A DNA stretch of 64,000 bases, from assembly GCA_016714795.1 (NCBI GenBank), contig JADKCA010000002.1, forward strand, positions 372,001 to 436,000, read 5' to 3'. The notes beneath the pieces are model-generated. The model searched no databases, was not told where the DNA came from, and saw only the letters and a program-made list of their open reading frames with translations. Every line of letters starts with the position of its first letter. The stretch's first letter is position 1. Position numbers and translations under genes: made by a program. Shown here piece by piece: positions 1 to 7,989 of the stretch. The stretch is from Sphingomonadales bacterium (GTDB taxonomy: Bacteria > Pseudomonadota > Alphaproteobacteria > Sphingomonadales > Sphingomonadaceae).

Positions 1-1
1 C

Positions 2-949
2 GGACTGCTCTGGTACAGCATGGTGAAAGCCGGAGTGCGGCTGCGCTTCCGGGCGCCGCGGCTGACGGCGGCCGTGAAGGAACTCGTGGTCCTGATCCTG
101 CCTGCCTCGCTCGCCGGGGGCATTTATTATATCAGCCAGTTTTTCTACGCGCGCTTTGCGACAGGCATTGACGGTGCGTTGGTCTATCTGGGCCAAGCAG
201 ACCGGCTCAACCAATTGCCGCTGGCCATCATCGGCTCTGCGTTGGGCACCGCGATACTGCCCGCTGTCAGTCGCGCGATTGCAGCCGACAATGGAGAGGA
301 GGCCGCCACCATTCAGGGGCAGGCGGTCGATCTTGGCATGTTGCTCACACTGCCCGCCACCATCGCCTTGTGTGTGGCTGCACATCCGATTGCAGCCTTG
401 CTCTATCAGGGTGGGCGCTTCACGGCGGAGGATGCGGCGAACACCGGGCTGGTGCTTTCCATTCTCGCCTCCGGCTTGCCGGCCTATGTGGGGATCAAGG
501 TCCTGGTGCCGGGCTTTTACGCGCGCCAGCAGATGTGGACGCCAGTGCTGATCGGTGTGGCCTCGCTTATCATCGGCGTCAGCCTCAACTTCATCCTTGT
601 GCCGCTTTATGGTTTGGCGGCGCTACCGTTCAGCACATCGTTCAGCGCATGGCTCAACATGGCGGCACTCTATGTCATGCTCCACGCGCGCGGCCATTTC
701 CGGCTGACGGGGGGTGTGGCGTTCCGCGTAACGCGCCAGCTGGTCGCCGCGCTGGCGATGGGAGCTGTGCTCTGGGCGCTTCAGCGCGGTCTGGGGCCGC
801 TTCTGCCGGATTCCAGTCTGGGCCGCCTGATCATGGTCGTGGCCATCGTGCCGGTGGGCGTGCTCGTCTATTTCGGTCTGGGCTGGGTGATTGGCGCCAT
901 CGACAAGGATGATGTGCTTGTGCTGCTGAGGCGCAAAAAGGCCGCTTAG
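2..949 (+). CDS. murJ: Lipid II flippase MurJ (MviN), 3' part
   Basis: C-terminal about 315 residues of a MurJ/MviN-type flippase, which moves lipid II across the inner membrane for peptidoglycan synthesis. The frame is open from the first bases of the window, so the N-terminal part lies upstream. Hydrophobic segments alternate with short loops throughout. Typical family patches are visible, including ADRLNQLPLAIIGSALGTAI, a GGRFTAEDAANTG loop and LVPGFYARQQMWTPVLIG. The protein ends in a positively charged LLRRKKAA tail. In related genomes murJ often sits next to trpS; here a methyltransferase on the other strand lies between them. The assignment comes from recognised motifs and is secure. 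Confidence 0.93.
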   Translation, partial: GLLWYSMVKAGVRLRFRAPRLTAAVKELVVLILPASLAGGIYYISQFFYARFATGIDGALVYLGQADRLNQLPLAIIGSALGTAILPAVSRAIAADNGEEAATIQGQAVDLGMLLTLPATIALCVAAHPIAALLYQGGRFTAEDAANTGLVLSILASGLPAYVGIKVLVPGFYARQQMWTPVLIGVASLIIGVSLNFILVPLYGLAALPFSTSFSAWLNMAALYVMLHARGHFRLTGGVAFRVTRQLVAALAMGAVLWALQRGLGPLLPDSSLGRLIMVVAIVPVGVLVYFGLGWVIGAIDKDDVLVLLRRKKAA

Positions 950-959
950 CGCCTCATGC

Positions 960-1844
960 CTAGCGCTTGCGCGCCGCCATGTAGAACCAGTCACCCGAAC
1001 CAAACCATGGCCCGATCTTGGCCACCGGCGCAAAAGCCAGCGCATAGGCTGCGCGCTTGGGCATCCGGGCGAGCGTGGACAACGTGCCGAAGCTATAGGC
1101 CAGATCAATGTTGATGTGGTGCACGGGGCCGGTCTCGAACCCGGCCTTCGCCAGCATGGCAGACAGCGTCTTGACCGAAAACTGGTAGAGATGGTGTGGT
1201 GGCTCCGGGTGCGGCCAGTAATCAAGCGCCTTGGCCAGCTTGAGTGACAGGCGCGGGAAGATGCCGTCAATATTGGGTGTGGAAACCACGAATGTGCCGC
1301 CCGGCTTGAGCAGGCGGTGGATCTCCGCCAGATCGCGCATCGGATCGGGCACATGCTCGATCACATCGAACATGGTGACGGTGTCATAGCTTTCGGGCGC
1401 GGCGGTGACGGCGTGGATATCTCCATCCGTCACGCTCAAGCCGAAATGGCCGCGCGCAAAATCAGCGGACGCGCGCGAAAATTCCACGCCCTCCACGTCA
1501 TAGCCAGCGGTGCGCGCCTGATCGAGAAACAGGCCGGTGGAACAACCCGCATCGAGCAACCTGCCCGGCTGCGTCCAGCGGCGGACCACCTCCAGATGCT
1601 TGGCGGCAACGCGCGTCATCCGCGCGAATTGGGGCGTGGCGGGATCATGCAGTTCGGTATGATAATCAGCGTCTGACTGGTACGACGCGGCCAGATCATC
1701 GGGCGTAGGCGGATTGGCGATATAGGCCAGCCCGCACTGAGCGCATTCCACCAGATCAAAATCGAACTTGGTGAAAACGGGCTTCGCCTGCGTAGACCCG
1801 CACGCGTTGCAGATCGCCTGACCATTGATGCTGCTCATATACAT
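960..1844 (-). CDS. Zinc-ribbon class I SAM-dependent methyltransferase
   Basis: A 294-residue protein with an N-terminal CxxC...CxxC knuckle (Cys12, Cys15, Cys34, Cys37) followed by a Rossmann methyltransferase domain. Motif I is LLDAGCSTG at residues 97-105, and FDVIEHVPDP with the LLKPGGTFVVSTPN strand follow in the usual order. This architecture is common in sugar and polyketide/O-antigen methyltransferases, but the substrate cannot be read from sequence. It is convergent with murJ, 10 bp apart, and divergent from trpS. A second in-frame ATG two codons downstream (1838) is an alternative start; neither has a strong ribosome binding site. Confidence 0.85.
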   Translation of the reverse strand: MYMSSINGQAICNACGSTQAKPVFTKFDFDLVECAQCGLAYIANPPTPDDLAASYQSDADYHTELHDPATPQFARMTRVAAKHLEVVRRWTQPGRLLDAGCSTGLFLDQARTAGYDVEGVEFSRASADFARGHFGLSVTDGDIHAVTAAPESYDTVTMFDVIEHVPDPMRDLAEIHRLLKPGGTFVVSTPNIDGIFPRLSLKLAKALDYWPHPEPPHHLYQFSVKTLSAMLAKAGFETGPVHHINIDLAYSFGTLSTLARMPKRAAYALAFAPVAKIGPWFGSGDWFYMAARKR

Positions 1845-1958
1845 GGGGGAGGCATGTAGCAGGCAGGGGATAAGGATTGGTGAAGGGGCTCCCCCCTTGC
1901 ATCACAGCGCGGCAACGGGCATCGGGCGCGGGCAGATCAACCAGCGGACAAGTCCATC

Positions 1959-2960
1959 ATGCGCGTCGTTTCCGGCATCCAGCCTACGGGCAATCTTCAC
2001 CTCGGCAATTATCTGGGGGCGATCCGCAACTGGGTGGCGATGCAGGAGGAGGGTGAGTGCCTCTATTTTCTGGCGGACCTCCACGCCATTTCCATGCCCT
2101 ATGATCCTGCCGAACTGACCGCGAACACGCGCGAAATGGCGGCGGCGCTGGTCGCGTGCGGGATTGATACGGACAGGTCCGTTCTGTTCAATCAGGCGCG
2201 CGTGCCCGCCCATTCAGAGCTGCAATGGTTGCTCAACGGCACAGCGCGAATGGGCTGGCTCAAGCGCATGACCCAGTTCAAGGACAAATCGGGCAAGAAT
2301 CAGGAAGGCGCTTCGATTGCGCTCTTCACCTACCCCGTTCTGCAAGCGGCGGACGTGCTGCTTTATCAAGCGACGCATGTGCCGGTGGGCGAAGATCAGA
2401 AGCAGCATCTGGAGCTGGCGCGCGACATCGCGCAAAAGTTCAACAATGATTATGCGAGCGAGGAGGCCCCCGTCTTCACGCTGCCCGATCCAATCATCCC
2501 GCCCGCCGCTGCGCGCATCATGAGCCTGCGCGATGGCTCAGCCAAAATGTCCAAGTCCGATCCCAGCGACATGAGCCGCATCAACCTGACCGATGATGCG
2601 GATACGATCATGCAGAAGGTGAAGAAGGCCAAGACCGACCCGGAACCCTTGCCTTCTGAAGCCGCTGGGCTGGTAGGCCGGGCGGAAGCGCAGAATCTGG
2701 TGGGTATCTATGCCGCCATGGCGGGCGAAAGCGTGGATGCAGTGCTGGCGCGCTTTGGCGGGCAGGGGTTCGGCGCGTTCAAGCCCGCGCTGGGCGATCT
2801 GCTGGTGGCGCATCTCGACCCGATTGGAGAGCGATTCCGCGCGCTCAAGGACGATCATGCTGCGCTTGATGCGATTCTGGTGAAGGGCGCGCAAAAGGCG
2901 GCTTTGATGGCTGCTCCTACGCTCGCGGCGACCTATTCCGCACTGGGGCTTGCCCGGTAA
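1959..2960 (+). CDS. trpS: Tryptophan--tRNA ligase
   Basis: Class I aminoacyl-tRNA synthetase of 333 residues, the usual bacterial TrpRS length, charging tRNA-Trp in the cytoplasm. The HIGH-type signature is TGNLHLGN at residues 10-17 and the KMSKS loop is intact at residues 196-200. The N-terminus MRVVSGIQPTG is standard for the family, which supports the ATG start. A small hypothetical gene follows with essentially no gap, so the two are probably cotranscribed. Confidence 0.97.
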   Translation: MRVVSGIQPTGNLHLGNYLGAIRNWVAMQEEGECLYFLADLHAISMPYDPAELTANTREMAAALVACGIDTDRSVLFNQARVPAHSELQWLLNGTARMGWLKRMTQFKDKSGKNQEGASIALFTYPVLQAADVLLYQATHVPVGEDQKQHLELARDIAQKFNNDYASEEAPVFTLPDPIIPPAAARIMSLRDGSAKMSKSDPSDMSRINLTDDADTIMQKVKKAKTDPEPLPSEAAGLVGRAEAQNLVGIYAAMAGESVDAVLARFGGQGFGAFKPALGDLLVAHLDPIGERFRALKDDHAALDAILVKGAQKAALMAAPTLAATYSALGLAR

Positions 2961-2961
2961 G

Positions 2962-3861
2962 ATGGGTCTGGCGCTCGCAATCCCGCTCATCTTCGGCGGT
3001 CTCTCGCCGAGCAGCCCCATCTATCAGCGCTCGATCGCCATTGGCCAGTTCGCGGCCAAGTTGAGCGCCGAACAGGCCGCAGCACAGGAAGCCGCCTGTC
3101 TGAATGGCGCGCCGCCCGATTCGCTTCGCATCATCAAGGTGAAGGGCAAAGCGCGCGATGGATTCGCGGCATATTGGAAGCGCGTGCAGGGCGGTCGGCC
3201 CGCCTCTGTAGCGGACCTGTTTCATGCGGGCGTGAAGCCCGGCTGGATCACCGACGACCAGAGCCGTCTCGCGCGTCCGGCGGATGCGGGATTGAAATCG
3301 GACGACGGGACGCTTGCTGCGCATCGTGATCGTTTTGCGGGCTTGGGCTTCACGCTGGACGAGGCCCGCGTCAACTTCGTGCTGTCTGGCGACCAGAAGG
3401 CGGCCATCGGCCAATGGGCCGTGCTGAACACTGCTGGGCAGATTGCCGGTATCTATGATGCAACCTTCATCCAGCGCAAAAAGGTTTGGAAACTCACGCG
3501 GCTGCAATGGACCGGAGACAGTATCGGCTTTCGCCCGCCCCGTCAGTTTTGCCATGCGCCCGATGATGTGATGCCGCACCGGCTGGCCAGGGCCCGCGCG
3601 GCGCGGATAGCAGCGGAAGAGGCCTTGGTGAAAGCAGAAGCGCGGCTGGCGCAGGCTGAGGCGGCCCTCGCGGCGGCCAGGGGCGAACAGCTTCAGGCAT
3701 TGGCGCAAGAGGATCTGGAGCGCGCCCGAAAGTCCGAAGGAGAGGCGCGGGCGTCAGCATCAAGCAGCGCTTATGCGTTGGAAAGCGCCGAACAGGAGGC
3801 GCAAAGCCAGAAGGCCGCCGATGATCGTGCGTTGCAATGGCAGGTGCAGAGGGGCATTTAG
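2962..3861 (+). CDS. Hypothetical protein with C-terminal Ala/Glu-rich coiled coil
   Basis: About 299 residues; I do not recognise the family. The N-terminus MGLALAIPLIFGGLSPSSP is hydrophobic and looks like a signal peptide or anchor. The middle (about 60-200) is mixed alpha/beta with many Trp and Phe residues. Residues about 210-290 form a long Ala/Glu/Arg/Gln-rich helix, a likely coiled coil. An in-frame TTG at 2950 would overlap trpS by 11 bases; I prefer the ATG at 2962 because it puts the hydrophobic stretch at the very start. It is convergent with the CHAP-domain gene. Confidence 0.65.
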   Translation: MGLALAIPLIFGGLSPSSPIYQRSIAIGQFAAKLSAEQAAAQEAACLNGAPPDSLRIIKVKGKARDGFAAYWKRVQGGRPASVADLFHAGVKPGWITDDQSRLARPADAGLKSDDGTLAAHRDRFAGLGFTLDEARVNFVLSGDQKAAIGQWAVLNTAGQIAGIYDATFIQRKKVWKLTRLQWTGDSIGFRPPRQFCHAPDDVMPHRLARARAARIAAEEALVKAEARLAQAEAALAAARGEQLQALAQEDLERARKSEGEARASASSSAYALESAEQEAQSQKAADDRALQWQVQRGI

Positions 3862-3880
3862 AGCCCTGCGCGCAAGGCCT

Positions 3881-4645
3881 TCAAGTCCGTTTGCGCGCCT
3901 TGAGTTCAGCCGTCGCAGCCTTGTCCAGCGATGCAGCGAGGCTGGTCAGGCCGCTCCCGGTCTGTCTGGCTACTGTCCCAGCGAGCTTGACGGGCGCTTT
4001 CGAAATCGAGCGTACGGCCACCGGGCGAGTGTAGATGACGCTGGCATAGCCCAGTTTGGGGGGCTTGGCTTCGCGGGCAGGCGCTGCGGGCGCTTCCGGC
4101 TTTACGCGGACCAGCTGCGGTGCAGCAGGACCTGGAGCGGCGTTGTCAGGCAGGCGCATCGGGGCCTTGCCTTCGGGATAGATGAAACCGTGTGTGGGCC
4201 AGGCGGTTGTGCCGAGGTCTTGCGTGGGCGCAAACCAGACACGCACCCGGCTCCAGTCATTCTCGCTCGATACATCCACGACGCGCACATTCTGTTCGAT
4301 CTGCCCGCGTCGTCCATTGATGGGCGACCAGTTGGAATGCGTGACCAGAACAGTGCGGTCATCCACGATCCGGCTGACAGCGGCCACATGGCCCAGCTCC
4401 ATCGCGCCATGCGGTTTGAAGGCGAGCACCGCGCCGCGCTTGGGATGATTGCCGCGCTTGTATCGGCCTGCTGCCTGACCCCACCAGGTATGGGCATCGC
4501 CCCTGATCTGGATTCCGGACAAGGAGCGGGCCACAGGCACACATTCCCAATGCTGAATCGATTTGCTGACTGGAATGGCCGTGACAGGCTGTGCCACAGC
4601 AAGCGCGAGCAGGACGGGAGTGAAAAGCGAACGCCGACAAGACAT
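3881..4645 (-). CDS. CHAP domain-containing exported protein
   Basis: A 254-residue protein with a signal peptide (MSCRRSLFTPVLLALAVAQP) followed by a CHAP (Cys/His amidohydrolase) domain. The expected catalytic Cys lies in HWECVPVARSLSGI and the His in ELGHVAAVSRI, with a downstream HSNWSP motif typical of small CHAP proteins that cleave peptidoglycan amide bonds. The C-terminal about 90 residues are Pro/Ala/Lys-rich and probably disordered. The ATG at 4645 is preceded by a good AGAGGGG ribosome binding site; a longer frame to 4762 would run into the divergent acyl-CoA synthetase and is unlikely. Confidence 0.82.
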   Translation of the reverse strand: MSCRRSLFTPVLLALAVAQPVTAIPVSKSIQHWECVPVARSLSGIQIRGDAHTWWGQAAGRYKRGNHPKRGAVLAFKPHGAMELGHVAAVSRIVDDRTVLVTHSNWSPINGRRGQIEQNVRVVDVSSENDWSRVRVWFAPTQDLGTTAWPTHGFIYPEGKAPMRLPDNAAPGPAAPQLVRVKPEAPAAPAREAKPPKLGYASVIYTRPVAVRSISKAPVKLAGTVARQTGSGLTSLAASLDKAATAELKARKRT

Positions 4646-4755
4646 TCCGCCCCTCTGCCAAATCAGGGTTAAAATTATTTCAACAGGGCAGGGGTTTATG
4701 TGAGCTTTCCCGTTCCCCGCTTGACCTTCCTGCCCGACTGCGCAACCAAGGCGGG

Positions 4756-6285
4756 ATGACAAACGCCCTTTCCATGCTCGAAGCCGATTTCGGCACTTTT
4801 CCCGCTCTCATCAAAGCCCATGCCAGCGAACGGCCCGATGCGATTGCGCTCGCCGATCCGGCGGGGCGCCTCAGCTGGGCAGAATTTGATGCAGCGGGAG
4901 ACCGGATTGCCGCGCGGTTGCAGGCCGATGGCTTTCAGCCCGGTGATGCGACCGCGATTGCCGCCTATAACTCGGTCTGGGTCGCCTGCGCGATGCTCGG
5001 CACGCTGCGCGCCGGGGGCGTGGCAGGTCTGATCACCAACAGCGCAACCGGCGAACAGATGGCCGCGATGATCCGCGATACGGCGGCAAAGCATCTGTTC
5101 CTCGATACCGCCGCTGCCGCCTCTCTGGAGGGGCAGGAGATGCAGCCGCTTACCCGCATCGCGCTGGACGGCAAAGGCGCAGGCGAAGCGCTGGAGGGCT
5201 GGATGGCTCCGGCGGGCACGGCCCCCACATCCGTCGAGATCACGCCCGATATGGGTTTCAACATTATCTATTCCAGCGGCACGACTGGCACGCCCAAGGG
5301 CATTGTCCACGCCCACAGGATGCGCTGGCAGCACATCATGCGCAGTGCGGCGGCCTATGGCACCGAAGCGGTGACGATCCTCTCCACACCGCTTTATTCG
5401 AACACCACGATGGTCAGTTTCCTTCCCACGCTGGCGGGTGGCGGCAAGGTGGCACTGATGCCCAAGTTCGACACGCTAGGCTTTCTCCAACTTGCCGAAC
5501 GGGAGGGCGCGACGCATGCCATGCTGGTGCCGGTGCAATATCGCCGCCTGATGGCGCATCCGGATTTTGACAGCTTTGATCTGTCTGCCTTCCGCCTCAA
5601 ATATTGCACCAGCGCGCCCTTCTCTGCCGAATTAAAGGCAGAAGTGCTGCGCCGCTGGCCCGGAGGTCTGGTGGAGTTTTACGGCCTCACCGAAGGCGGC
5701 GGATCATGCGTGCTGATGGCACATGAGAATCCGGACAAGCTCCACACCGTTGGTCGGCCCATTCCAGGGCATGACATGCGCGTGATCGACGAAGATGGCA
5801 ACGAATTGCCGCCCGGTTCGGTCGGCGAAGTGGTGGGGCGCTCGCCCGCCATGATGACCGGTTATAACAACCGCCCGGACGCGACCGACGCGATGAAATG
5901 GTGGGATGCAGACGGCAATCTCTATTACCGCCATGGCGATATTGGCCGTTTCGACGAAGAGGGCTTCCTGACTCTGATGGACCGCGCCAAGGACATGATC
6001 ATTTCCGGCGGCTTCAACATCTATCCCAGCGATCTGGAACAGGTTCTGGCGGAACATCCCGGCGTGATCGAATGCTCCGTCATCGGCGCGCCGCATGAAG
6101 ATTGGGGCGAGACTCCTGTTGGTTTCGTGGTGCTGCGCGATGGCGTGAGTGCGGACGATGTGCTCGCCTTCGCCAACGGCAAGGTTGGCAAGACACAGCG
6201 GCTCAACCGGCTGGTCGTGACACATGAACTGCCGCGCAGCCCGATTGGCAAAGTGCTGAAACGCGAATTGCGGGACCGGTTATAG
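4756..6285 (+). CDS. Class I adenylate-forming acyl-CoA synthetase
   Basis: ANL-superfamily ligase of 509 residues that activates a carboxylic acid as acyl-AMP and then acyl-CoA. The phosphate-binding loop is YSSGTTGTPKG at residues 172-182. The adenine site is EFYGLTEGGG, the hinge is YYRHGDIGRFDEEGFLTLMD, and the catalytic lysine is Lys499 in SPIGKVLKREL. The acyl substrate is unknown; a fatty or aromatic acid is possible. It is divergent from the CHAP gene with about 110 bp between starts, and monocistronic as far as can be seen. It is too far from the 10-32 kb island to be assigned to it with confidence. Confidence 0.9.
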   Translation: MTNALSMLEADFGTFPALIKAHASERPDAIALADPAGRLSWAEFDAAGDRIAARLQADGFQPGDATAIAAYNSVWVACAMLGTLRAGGVAGLITNSATGEQMAAMIRDTAAKHLFLDTAAAASLEGQEMQPLTRIALDGKGAGEALEGWMAPAGTAPTSVEITPDMGFNIIYSSGTTGTPKGIVHAHRMRWQHIMRSAAAYGTEAVTILSTPLYSNTTMVSFLPTLAGGGKVALMPKFDTLGFLQLAEREGATHAMLVPVQYRRLMAHPDFDSFDLSAFRLKYCTSAPFSAELKAEVLRRWPGGLVEFYGLTEGGGSCVLMAHENPDKLHTVGRPIPGHDMRVIDEDGNELPPGSVGEVVGRSPAMMTGYNNRPDATDAMKWWDADGNLYYRHGDIGRFDEEGFLTLMDRAKDMIISGGFNIYPSDLEQVLAEHPGVIECSVIGAPHEDWGETPVGFVVLRDGVSADDVLAFANGKVGKTQRLNRLVVTHELPRSPIGKVLKRELRDRL

Positions 6286-6353
6286 GGTTTGGACCACGGC
6301 CCCAAGATCCGTCACACTCGTCCGCGCGCCTTGCGTGATGCAATTCCATCCCA

Positions 6354-7526
6354 TCATTGTGCCCGGATGTTGAACCCGCGAGACAGCCTGAAATCCGCAA
6401 CTGACACGATGAAGTATGAAACCAGCCGGATCAGCCGTACCCAGGCCGGGCTGTCCTTGCGGTGGCTTTCGCGGGTGATCTTGCGACTTTGGTCGATGTG
6501 CCGGTCCACCAGATCGCGCATCGCAGCGGCGAAGCCTGCATCGTCCACGCGCAACATGATTTCGGCGTTGAGATAGAGGCTGCGCATGTCGAAATTGGCG
6601 GAACCGATCCAGCTGGAATCGTCCGCCACCATCAGCTTGGCGTGCAGCTTTTGCGGCTGATACTCGTAAATGTACGAGCCATAGCGCAACAGGCGGCGAT
6701 AGCAGTGGCGGGCAGCGGAAATGGTGGTGACATTGTCCGATCGCGCGGCGGTGACCAGCCGGAAGCGTCCACGCAGGCCTGCCCGGCCCAGCTTGCGCAG
6801 AAAGCCCCAATTGGGCGCGAAATAGGCCTGGATCATGTCGATCCGCTGTGCTCGGTCCACGGCGCGCTTGAGGCTGCGGGTGAGGGGGCTGAGACGGCGG
6901 AACGGGCCGCCCATCTCCCATCGCACCGCCCCGGTCCGTTCGCTGTGGCGGGCGAGCAGCGAGACCAACCCCTTGATGCGGGGCTTGTCACCGGCGATCC
7001 ACGCTGCCAGCCCGTCAAAATAGGCGGCCAGCCGCGTGGCGGCGGGGCCTTCCACGCGCAGCATCAGGTCATGCCAGCCCTGCCCCGGCGGGGCGTCTTC
7101 AAAATAGGTTTGCGCAATGTTGGAACCGCCGACCAGCGCCACCGCACCATCGGCGATCAGCATCTTCTGGTGATTGCGCAGCAGATAGCGGCGGCCCCAG
7201 CGCGGGATGAAACGGTCAAAGCTGATGCCCTCGGCTTTCAGCGCGGCGATGCGGCCTTCGGGCAAAGCCTCGCTGCCGAACCCGTCCACCAGCAGCTGCA
7301 CCGCAACGCCGCGTTGCCGGGCCGCGATCAGTTCTTCCGCGACGCGTTGGCCAACGGCATCGTCTGCAAAAAAATAGTAGAAGAGGCGCAGGCTTTCGCG
7401 CGCGGCGCGGATCGTTTCGATCATCATTGCCATCCGCGCAGGGGCATCCGTCACCAGCCGGAGCCTATGCCCGTCCACCGCGGTCGATAGGGCAGGGAAG
7501 GGCGAATGGGGCGTCATATCTCCCAT
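6354..7526 (-). CDS. Phospholipase D-like / cardiolipin synthase-family protein
   Basis: A 390-residue protein with two HxKxxxxD motifs: His119-Lys121-Asp126 (HQKMLIAD) and His295-Lys297-Asp302 (HAKLMVAD), followed by GSNIA and GSANFD. This arrangement defines the phospholipase D superfamily and resembles ClsB-type cardiolipin synthases. There is no N-terminal membrane segment, unlike ClsA. The likely reaction is transphosphatidylation on membrane lipids, but nuclease or other phosphodiesterase activity is not excluded. An alternative ATG lies three codons downstream (7517). It is divergent from rpoZ. Confidence 0.85.
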   Translation of the reverse strand: MGDMTPHSPFPALSTAVDGHRLRLVTDAPARMAMMIETIRAARESLRLFYYFFADDAVGQRVAEELIAARQRGVAVQLLVDGFGSEALPEGRIAALKAEGISFDRFIPRWGRRYLLRNHQKMLIADGAVALVGGSNIAQTYFEDAPPGQGWHDLMLRVEGPAATRLAAYFDGLAAWIAGDKPRIKGLVSLLARHSERTGAVRWEMGGPFRRLSPLTRSLKRAVDRAQRIDMIQAYFAPNWGFLRKLGRAGLRGRFRLVTAARSDNVTTISAARHCYRRLLRYGSYIYEYQPQKLHAKLMVADDSSWIGSANFDMRSLYLNAEIMLRVDDAGFAAAMRDLVDRHIDQSRKITRESHRKDSPAWVRLIRLVSYFIVSVADFRLSRGFNIRAQ

Positions 7527-7556
7527 GTCGGGTCGGCAAGGCAGTTTGGCAAGCGT

Positions 7557-7585
7557 TTGACAGAATCGGCACAGGCTGTTAGGCG
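7557..7585 (+). promoter_or_regulatory. Candidate sigma-70-type promoter of rpoZ
   Basis: A perfect TTGACA -35 box (7557-7562) and a weak -10 TAGGCG (7580-7585) separated by 17 bases, 44 bases upstream of the rpoZ ATG. Seen by eye only; the -10 match is poor. Confidence 0.35.
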
Positions 7586-7629
7586 CGCGGCCTTTCCCCT
7601 ATTCCATTCGTTTTAAGCGGAGCAGCTGC

Positions 7630-7971
7630 ATGGCGCGCGTCACGGTTGAAGATTGCATCGAGAAGATCCCGAACCGGTTCGATCTCGTTCTGGCAGCAGC
7701 GCAGCGCGCGCGCCAGATTTCGGGCGGCGCGGAGCTGACGGTGGATCGGGACCGCGACAAGAACCCCGTGGTCGCGCTGCGCGAAATCGCGGATGAAACC
7801 ATCCAGCCCGACGAACTGGCGGATTCGATCATCACCAGCCTGCAACGCGTGCGCGTGGAAGATGATGATGCCATCGACGAAATGGGCTCGCAGAGCATGG
7901 CAGCAGAAGCGCTGCGCCTGACAGCAGCGGCCCCGCCGCGCAACCAGCCGATGGGTGGCGATCTGGACTGA
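7630..7971 (+). CDS. rpoZ: DNA-directed RNA polymerase omega subunit
   Basis: A 113-residue omega subunit, which helps assemble and stabilise the beta' subunit of RNA polymerase. The N-terminus [20 protein letters not shown] and the following AAQRARQI helix are diagnostic. The C-terminal part is longer and acidic ([10 protein letters not shown]), as in other alphaproteobacteria. I see no spoT/relA gene next to it. It converges with the large alpha/beta hydrolase gene 18 bp downstream. Confidence 0.96.
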   Translation: MARVTVEDCIEKIPNRFDLVLAAAQRARQISGGAELTVDRDRDKNPVVALREIADETIQPDELADSIITSLQRVRVEDDDAIDEMGSQSMAAEALRLTAAAPPRNQPMGGDLD

Positions 7972-7989
7972 CGGGCTCCTGCCTGTCTT